The notes below the pieces were generated by a model. The model saw nothing but the letters and a program-made list of their open reading frames with translations, was not told the DNA's origin and searched no databases. Below, piece after piece: positions 15,003-20,078 of a DNA stretch of 20,078 bases; the stretch's first letter is position 1, and every line of letters starts with the position of its first letter. The position numbers and the translations under genes are program-made. The DNA is from Deinococcus radiopugnans ATCC 19172 (GTDB lineage: Bacteria; Deinococcota; Deinococci; Deinococcales; Deinococcaceae). Location: assembly GCF_006335125.1 (NCBI RefSeq), contig NZ_VDMO01000040.1, positions 1-20,078 on the forward strand, read 5' to 3'.

Positions 15003-15299
15003 ATGACGCAGCCTTCCGCAAAGCTCAGGACGCCCGCAAGCTGGCGCGTGCGTGGCTGGTCTGTGGCCGGAGCAGTGCTGATCTCTACGGTGCTCTGGCT
15101 GGGAATAATCTGGCCCAGCATTTTTACCATTGTGGTGCTGTTGATCGCGCCCGCCCTGTTCCTGTTCCTGACCGGTGTGTTCTGGCCGCGTTTCTACGAA
15201 GGGAACAGCAGGGTCCGGCTCTATTTGCGCGTGTGTCTGCTGCTCGCGGCGGCCTGCTGGGGCTTGGAATTGGGCTGGCTGTGGTTCTTCTCCACTTGA
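15003..15299 (+). CDS. Small integral membrane protein, unknown function
   Basis: The 98-residue protein starts at MTQPSAKLRTP; a GTG/ATG region further upstream would add a non-membrane-like, cysteine-rich extension. Three hydrophobic segments are seen: about 19-36 (SVAGAVLISTVLWLGIIW), 38-61 and 74-95, with the basic stretch WPRFYEGNSRVRLYLR between the second and third. No family is recognised. There is no ribosome site; a -10-like TATCCT five bases upstream suggests a leaderless message. It stands alone, with long non-coding stretches on both sides. The strong membrane pattern, not homology, supports the call. Confidence 0.6.
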   Translation: MTQPSAKLRTPASWRVRGWSVAGAVLISTVLWLGIIWPSIFTIVVLLIAPALFLFLTGVFWPRFYEGNSRVRLYLRVCLLLAAACWGLELGWLWFFST

Positions 15300-15780
15300 A
15301 CGGCTGTGAGGGTGGCCCGCAAAAGCGCGACAAGCTCAGTACTCACGGTGATGTACGCGAAGTCACGGACAACCCAGGCGCTTTTGCTGCCCTCAGCTTC
15401 AGGCGCCAGCCTGGATTGGGGGCGTTTCTTGCTTGTTCTGCGTCCCCAGCGGCAAACTGGTGTGCTGCGCCGCGGCCCGTGCGTTACGGTGCAGCGTGGC
15501 TCGAGAAAACGCAGCACTGGCTGATGCCAACGGAGAACCGACAGACCTTGCAGGACCATTGGAACCGGCCAAGTCCCATCGCTGCCGCAACTGCGCTTAG
15601 GTAGCCGTGCTGGCATTTGGAGCACGTCATAGGGATACGGAGACGTAAGCATGCTGACGGTGTGCAGGCGGGAACGAACCGCCCAGACCGGGTGTGATCT
15701 CAACCTGCTGCGTTCTCAAACTGAAAGGCTTTTTGTGGTGACGCTGGGGACAGGACCGGCGGACTGCGGCAGAACCGAAC
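15300..15780. other. Stretch with no supported gene before the GGDEF gene
   Basis: No frame here resembles a known family or has a convincing ribosome site. The only structure noted is a hairpin GGCGG / CCGCC (15667-15683), about 100 bases beyond the end of the minus-strand GGDEF gene and without a T-tract. Confidence 0.35.
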
Positions 15781-16881
15781 TCAGGTCTCCTGGGCCAGCA
15801 CCACCTGGTCACGCCCGGCGGCCTTAGCGCGGTACAACGCCTGATCCGCGCGGAACAGCAGCGTGCCGAAGGTGTCGTCGGTGGCCACGGTGCTGCTGCC
15901 GATGCTGACGGTGACCTTCAATCCGTGTGGCCAGGATGATCGGCGGAACTCCTGCAAAAGGGCAGTGGCCCGCCGCTGACTGAGCGTGCGATCTGTCCCC
16001 GGCATGATCACGATGAATTCTTCCCCGCCCCAGCGCCCAACCGTCGGCAGCGCGTCGCCCGGCAGGGTGACGCAGGCGGACAGCAACCGGGCGACGTCCA
16101 TCAACACCAGATCGCCAACGTCATGGCCGTGCTCGTCATTGATGTGCTTGAAGTGATCGATGTCGATCAAATGGAGCGTCCCCGGCACGCCGCGCTGGTG
16201 GTCTGCCAGCAGGGCCTCAACGGCGGGAGAAACCGCCCGACGGTTGGGGAGCCCAGTGAGCGGATCAGTAAACGCCAGGACGCGCATGGTCTGCTCGGAG
16301 CGGCCGGTCTCAACGATCTGCGTTCGCAAGGTGACCATGCTGCCGAGCAGCACGTTGACAATCAGCACCGAGCCCTGTAACCGGAGAAACAGGAGGGGAT
16401 GATCGAAGGCGTAGGCGCTCAGGGTCAACCACGGCACCAGGAGGCAGACGCTGAGCAGCGCGAGATTGGCCCCCCAGGCCCACCGCGGTGGCAGGGCCAG
16501 AAAGCCGATGATGCAGGTGCAGACCAGCGTCCAGTACGGACTGCTGTTTGGATAGAGCCCAGGGGGAACGGGCAGCAGGGACAGCAGCGCAATCTGGGCC
16601 ATGGTTGCGGCGGCCAGTACCGCGTATCCGCCGTATTCCGCCACATGGAGTGGGCGGCGGCTCCAGAGCCACCACAAGTCGGCAAGGCCCAGCAGAACCA
16701 GAACAGGGCCGAAGGAGCGGAGGTACAGGTCATGGGGGCTGGCCACCAGGCTGCCGAGAAAGACCAGCAGGGTTCCCGCACCCACCGCGAACATGTAGAC
16801 GCGGCGGCGGCGGGCCAGGGCGGGAGCTTCAGCAGTGGGGGAGACCGGCGAGAAGGGGGTCATGGGGGTGATTGGCGTCAT
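15781..16881 (-). CDS. Membrane diguanylate cyclase (GGDEF)
   Basis: This 366-residue protein has an N-terminus low in complexity (TPITPMTPFSPVSP), followed by about six hydrophobic segments (about 28-47, 55-73, 84-103, 115-131, 136-154 and 160-180) forming a membrane sensor of no recognised type. The GGDEF domain (about 198-362) has DPLTGLPNRR, metal-site aspartates in LIDIDHFKHIND (D240, D242) and the active loop GRWGGEEF (GGEEF at 285-289), so it should convert two GTP into cyclic di-GMP. The inhibitory RxxD site is absent: the residues six and nine before GGEEF are P and D. The ATG used has no ribosome site; the second Met (residue 7) is an alternative start. A -10-like TAGAAT lies about 36 bases upstream on the minus strand. 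It is divergent from the GGDEF-EAL gene. Confidence 0.93.
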   Translation of the reverse strand: MTPITPMTPFSPVSPTAEAPALARRRRVYMFAVGAGTLLVFLGSLVASPHDLYLRSFGPVLVLLGLADLWWLWSRRPLHVAEYGGYAVLAAATMAQIALLSLLPVPPGLYPNSSPYWTLVCTCIIGFLALPPRWAWGANLALLSVCLLVPWLTLSAYAFDHPLLFLRLQGSVLIVNVLLGSMVTLRTQIVETGRSEQTMRVLAFTDPLTGLPNRRAVSPAVEALLADHQRGVPGTLHLIDIDHFKHINDEHGHDVGDLVLMDVARLLSACVTLPGDALPTVGRWGGEEFIVIMPGTDRTLSQRRATALLQEFRRSSWPHGLKVTVSIGSSTVATDDTFGTLLFRADQALYRAKAAGRDQVVLAQET

Positions 16882-17158
16882 CAGGTTGCGCCGCAGCCTG
16901 GTGACCCGCTCGCCGGGGATTCTAAAGCATGTCTGGTGACCGTCTGCTTCTGCTGCTCGTCAGAATCCATGAGGCCCGATTGCAGCCTCTATCCCCCGCG
17001 CCCTTGGCGTGGGCGGGTGGGGGCCTGTTCCATTTCTCCCCGCACTCTGCAGCGTCGCTTCGGCAGCTGTTCAAGGCAGTGACCCGTTCGCGCGGCTCCG
17101 TGTTTTTTTCCTTTTTGTGTGACTGCGCTGTGAACCATCCCCAGGCAAACTTGAGCGC
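16882..17158. promoter_or_regulatory. Shared divergent promoter region of two cyclic-di-GMP genes
   Basis: These 277 bases separate two divergent starts. On the minus strand TAGAAT (16919-16924) can be a -10 box for the cyclase. CTGGTGACC occurs at 16898-16906 and again at 16933-16941, flanking that box. GTGACCCGCTCGC (16901-16913) recurs as GTGACCCGTTCGC (17079-17091), one copy on each side of the region. A T-rich run (17101-17117) precedes the plus-strand gene. The repeats may be operators for one regulator acting on both genes; this is inference. Confidence 0.4.
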
Positions 17159-19435
17159 ATGGCGGCCCGCTCCTCCACCCATCTCTTTGCGCTTCTGATC
17201 GCCTACGTCATTGGCTATGCCCTCTGGCTGCTGCTCGGCGCATCCGCTGGAGCCTGGTCATCCCAGCTGGCGAACCTGCTGCTCATCCCCCCTTTCTTGC
17301 TGGCGACGCGGGTCGTCTGGACGGTGGCCCGGTTGCCGCAGGTCACGGCGGCCCGTGCCTGGCGCTGGCTGGGCCACGGTCTGCTGGCGTGGGCGCTGGG
17401 TGGGCTGATGTACTCCGGGTATGAACTGCTGGGCCTGTCCCCCTTTCCCTCGCTGGCCGACCTGGGCTATCTGGCCGCCCTGCCGTGCTTCGCCGCGGGC
17501 TTGATGGCCCTGCGGCGCGAGCGTCGGGGCACCCTGCAGACCCTCAGCTTTCTGATTGATGTCTCGCTGGCCACGCTGATTCTGGGTGCCCTGGGGTGGC
17601 AGATCTTTTTCCGGGCCACCCTCGCCGACACCGCGCAACCCATCCTGGCGCTGTGGATCTCCCTGGCGTATCCCGTCTTGTACCTGCTGCTGTGTGCGGC
17701 CACCGTGACGCTGGCCCTGTGGCGGCCGCTGGATTTGCAGCGCCGGGTGGTCTCCCTGCTGGCCGCCGGACTGCTGTGCTTTCTGGGCACCGACGTCCTC
17801 TATTTTCAAGCGGTCGCCCGGGGAACGTACGTCGGGGGCACCTGGCTGGATCTGGGCTGGCCGCTGGCCGCGTTGCTGATCGCCTGGGCGGCGTACCGCA
17901 GCGGCGAGGCGGCCACCCGGCCCCAGCCGAGCTGGCCTCAGTTGCCCGGCGAGTGGTGGAAACGGCTGCTGCCCCACTACGCGGTGCTGGCCGCGTTCCT
18001 GGTCTACCTGGGCCTGCAGCTGGGCATCCCGCTGGACCGCCCGCAACAGGTGCTGTTGTGGCTGATCATGGGCCTGTTCGCGCTGCGTCAGCTGCTGGTG
18101 CTGACCGACAACCAGCGCCTGCAGCGGCAATTGACCCACCGTGCCGAGCATGACCCGCTGACCGGCGTGCGCAACCGCAGCGACCTGGAAGACAACCTGC
18201 AGCAGCAGATTGACCAGGCCCGCCGCTGGAACAGCGTGGTGGCGGTGATGTTCATGGACCTCGACCGCATGAAGGAGATCAACGACACCTTCGGGCATGT
18301 GGTGGGTGATCTCCTGCTGCAAAAGCTGGCCACCCGACTCTCTGATGCGCTGCCAGCCGACGCCGTGCTGTTCCGCTTTGGCGGCGATGAGTTTGTGGTG
18401 GTGCTGCCCGGTCACGATGCGCCGGCCGCGGCCAGGGTGGCGCAGACGCTGCTCGATGCGGCCGGCAAGGCCTTCCAGATCGGCCCGGAGACCTTGCATG
18501 TGTCGGCCAGCCTCGGGGTGGCGCTGGCCCCTGGCGACGCCACGCACGCCACGGCGGCCATCGAGCACGCCGATGGGGCCATGTACCACGCCAAGCAGGC
18601 GGGCCGGGGCACCTGGCGCTTTGCCAACGAGCGGCTCAACGGCCTGCACATGCCCCAGGCCCAGCTGGAAGTGCAACTCCGCGGCGCGCTGGAACGGGGC
18701 GAATTCGCCATGCACTTTCAGCCCCTGATCGAGCTGAGCAGCGGCCGGGTGCGCAGTTTCGAGGCCCTGATGCGCTGGACGTCGCCCGTCCTCGGGCCCG
18801 TCTCACCCGCCGACTTTATTGCTGTGGCCGAGACGAGAGAGATGATGGGCGGGCTGGGCCAGTGGGCCCTGCGCGAGTCGATCCGCCAGATGTGCGCGTG
18901 GCAAGCAGCCCTGCCCGGCGTCAGTGTCGCGGTCAACGTGTCGGCCACCCAGTTCGCTCATGAACACTTCGTGGCCGAGACGCGCGCCGCGCTGGCCGAA
19001 TACGGCGGCGCGCCCGGGCTGCTTACGCTGGAGGTGACCGAGAGCGCGGTGCTGGTGGACGCGGCGCAGGCCCGGCAGAAACTGCTGGACCTGCGCGCTC
19101 TGGGCGTGCGCGTGGCGCTGGACGACTTCGGGACCGGCTACTCCAGCCTAGGGCAATTGCGCTCGCTGCCGGTCGATGTTCTCAAGATCGACCGGGTGTT
19201 CATCCAGGACAGCCACACCGACGCGGCGTTCATTCAGGCCATGATTTCGATGGGGCACAGCCTGGGCTTGGAGGTGGTGGCCGAGGGCATCGAGGACGCG
19301 GCCACGGTGGCCCGACTGCAGGCCTTGCACTGTGATCTGGGCCAAGGCTTTTACTTTGCCCGGCCGCAATCCGCCGGTCAGGCAGTGGCTGCGATGACGC
19401 TGAACGGCCCGCCGTCCTCGTTACAGCTTTCCTGA
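17159..19435 (+). CDS. Membrane GGDEF-EAL protein (cyclic-di-GMP turnover)
   Basis: This 758-residue protein has about nine to ten hydrophobic segments in residues 8-312, forming an unnamed membrane sensor. The GGDEF domain (about 325-488) has DPLTGVRNR, MDLDRMKEIND and an intact FGGDEF (407-412), with no RxxD at the usual place. The EAL domain (about 500-745) has FEALMRW (E535-L537), VNVSATQF, LEVTES, DDFGTGYSSL (655-664), KIDRVFI with K676, VAEGIE (E709, E712) and GQGFYFARP. All metal and catalytic residues of an active phosphodiesterase appear present. It may both make and break cyclic di-GMP, or the GGDEF part may bind GTP to tune the EAL part. The ATG at 17159 has only a weak ribosome site. 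It is divergent from the membrane cyclase, so the pair probably answers related signals. Confidence 0.93.
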   Translation: MAARSSTHLFALLIAYVIGYALWLLLGASAGAWSSQLANLLLIPPFLLATRVVWTVARLPQVTAARAWRWLGHGLLAWALGGLMYSGYELLGLSPFPSLADLGYLAALPCFAAGLMALRRERRGTLQTLSFLIDVSLATLILGALGWQIFFRATLADTAQPILALWISLAYPVLYLLLCAATVTLALWRPLDLQRRVVSLLAAGLLCFLGTDVLYFQAVARGTYVGGTWLDLGWPLAALLIAWAAYRSGEAATRPQPSWPQLPGEWWKRLLPHYAVLAAFLVYLGLQLGIPLDRPQQVLLWLIMGLFALRQLLVLTDNQRLQRQLTHRAEHDPLTGVRNRSDLEDNLQQQIDQARRWNSVVAVMFMDLDRMKEINDTFGHVVGDLLLQKLATRLSDALPADAVLFRFGGDEFVVVLPGHDAPAAARVAQTLLDAAGKAFQIGPETLHVSASLGVALAPGDATHATAAIEHADGAMYHAKQAGRGTWRFANERLNGLHMPQAQLEVQLRGALERGEFAMHFQPLIELSSGRVRSFEALMRWTSPVLGPVSPADFIAVAETREMMGGLGQWALRESIRQMCAWQAALPGVSVAVNVSATQFAHEHFVAETRAALAEYGGAPGLLTLEVTESAVLVDAAQARQKLLDLRALGVRVALDDFGTGYSSLGQLRSLPVDVLKIDRVFIQDSHTDAAFIQAMISMGHSLGLEVVAEGIEDAATVARLQALHCDLGQGFYFARPQSAGQAVAAMTLNGPPSSLQLS

Positions 19436-19554
19436 GGAGACCCGGATCCGAGAACCCGGCCGCGCTCCAGAACGTCTGGCCCACCATGTTTCTGGATAAA
19501 GAAAGCATCAGTCATGAACAACACCAGGGAAACTTTGAGAAGGGAAGAGGGCCG

Positions 19555-19764
19555 TCAGGCACTGGCCTTAAGCTGCTGGGGCTGGGTCTCTACGGACAGA
19601 CACAGGACAGCAGTCACCACGCACAGGGCGACTTCCCAGCCGAACACCGTCCTGAAGTCCGCGAGTTGTGCCGACGCGCCCCCCAGCAGCGCCACCGTCA
19701 CGGCTACCCCGAGCACCGTGCCGATCTGACGCACCGCCTGATTGATCTGGGGCGGCCCCACAAG
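19555..19764 (-). pseudogene. C-terminal stub of an MFS multidrug exporter, truncated by an insertion
   Basis: The minus-strand frame encodes QINQAVRQIGTVLGVAVTVA, a short loop, a last hydrophobic helix (VFGWEVALCVVTAVLCLSV) and a polar tail to the stop at 19555-19557. The first block is typical of the penultimate region of EmrB/QacA-type 14-helix drug exporters (NQ-RQIG-LGVA). The frame is closed by a stop immediately upstream, at the point where the IS630-type end begins (about 19766), so only about 70 of some 450-500 residues remain here. The rest of the gene may lie beyond the insertion outside the window, or may be lost. It cannot be functional as it stands. Confidence 0.8.
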
Positions 19765-19765
19765 T

Positions 19766-20078
19766 TATACGGACTCCGATTAAAACGTGTAGAATTCAAG
19801 GATCAAATCCTTTCATTCTCCGGTTGAACTTCAGCACTCCGCTGCCGACTTCTGGGCCATTTTCCGGGCCAGCACCTGCGCCGTCCAACGGCGCAGGGCA
19901 CAGTTTTTTGCACTTCTTGCCGAAGGCAAGAGTGAGACTGAACTTCTGGCATTGACTCAATATTCCGTCTCGGGTGCGCGCAAAGTCCTGCATCGGTATC
20001 ACACCCTGGGACTGGACGGTCTGGGAGATGGACGAGCCGACAATCCAGGCGCACCCACGGTCTTGACCGAAGCGGAGC
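19766..20078 (+). mobile_element. IS630-type insertion sequence, left part, runs off the window
   Basis: The element begins in or next to the TA at 19766-19767 with the tip TACGGACTCCGATTAAAA, right where the MFS frame breaks. The IS630 group targets TA and duplicates it. It encodes the N-terminal part of an IS630-type transposase on the plus strand. The right end is outside the window, so the inverted repeats and the TA duplication cannot be confirmed. Confidence 0.65.
19793..20078 (+). CDS. IS630-type transposase, N-terminal part, partial, without an obvious start codon
   Basis: The frame is open from 19793 (after a TAG at 19790-19792) to the window edge. It contains QRRRAQFFALLAEGKSETEL, then SVSGARKVLHRYHTLGLDGL and DGRADNPGAPTVLTEAE. 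This is the Tn-like helix-turn-helix start of IS630-family transposases, in which an EGKS-type helix is followed by R-VL-RY---GL-GL-D-R--NPGAP. No ATG, GTG or TTG occurs in this frame before the conserved part; ATC at 19802-19804, behind AAGG, is the only start-like candidate. The gene may use a rare start or a frameshift, or may be degraded at its 5' end. The catalytic DDE part would lie beyond the window. Confidence 0.72.

Noticed and set aside
15221..15703. 160-codon minus-strand frame next to the GGDEF gene
   Set aside because: It overlaps the small membrane gene antisense, has no ribosome site, no domain pattern and background-like composition.
17258..18715. Long open minus-strand frame opposite the GGDEF-EAL gene
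   Set aside because: A Gln/Gly/Arg-rich shadow of a fully motif-supported gene.
1..20078. tRNA, rRNA and CRISPR arrays
   Set aside because: No cloverleaf, rRNA-like tract or regularly spaced repeat series was seen. This was read by eye, so a dedicated tRNA scan could still find a weak candidate.

Overview
The window is high-GC DNA whose gene content and style suggest Deinococcus or a close relative. The signs are strong AGGAGG-type ribosome sites, at least one ATG lying directly behind a -10-like box, a LOV/GAF kinase, an IS4-type transposase with a YREK signature and an IS630-type element. The genus is an inference from style and recalled families; no rRNA or other phylogenetic marker is present.

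Layout. 1-173 is the tail of a peptide ABC-transporter ATPase, followed by a perfect 24-bp palindrome and a small inverted-repeat element (241-312). A SIS-domain sugar-phosphate gene (470-1501) converges on a gene of the royal-jelly/yellow protein family (1531-2589, minus). Next come a small unannotated membrane or secreted peptide (2880-3023, minus) and an orphan serine resolvase (3420-3986) with a dyad-rich, res-like leader. 4069-6675 is a LOV-GAF-PAS-GAF histidine kinase, overlapped by a CheY-like response regulator broken by one missing G (6672-7075). 7550-9354 carries two exported proteins: a lipoprotein with HEAT-like helices and a secreted protein with an HExxH motif. 9551-10571 is decayed DNA: an IS4-type transposase pseudogene joined to the N-terminal stub of a type IV prepilin. 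10806-13302 is an overlapping membrane histidine kinase / FixJ-type regulator pair, followed by a RibD/DHFR-like gene and a secreted HbpS/GlcG-like protein. A small membrane protein (15003-15299) sits between two stretches with no supported gene. A divergent pair of cyclic-di-GMP enzymes follows: a membrane GGDEF cyclase (minus) and a membrane GGDEF-EAL protein (plus). The right edge holds the C-terminal stub of an MFS exporter, cut by an IS630-type element that runs off the window.

How the genes fit together. This is an accessory, signalling-rich region: a probable blue-light sensor kinase, a second sensor/regulator pair, a possible heme or redox accessory protein and two cyclic-di-GMP enzymes. 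It is interleaved with mobile-element debris that has already destroyed a pilin gene and an efflux gene. The best candidates for something under-described are the LOV kinase with its damaged regulator, the exported HEAT-like/HExxH pair, the short inverted-repeat element whose tip matches the IS630 end, and the kinase/regulator/HbpS neighbourhood.
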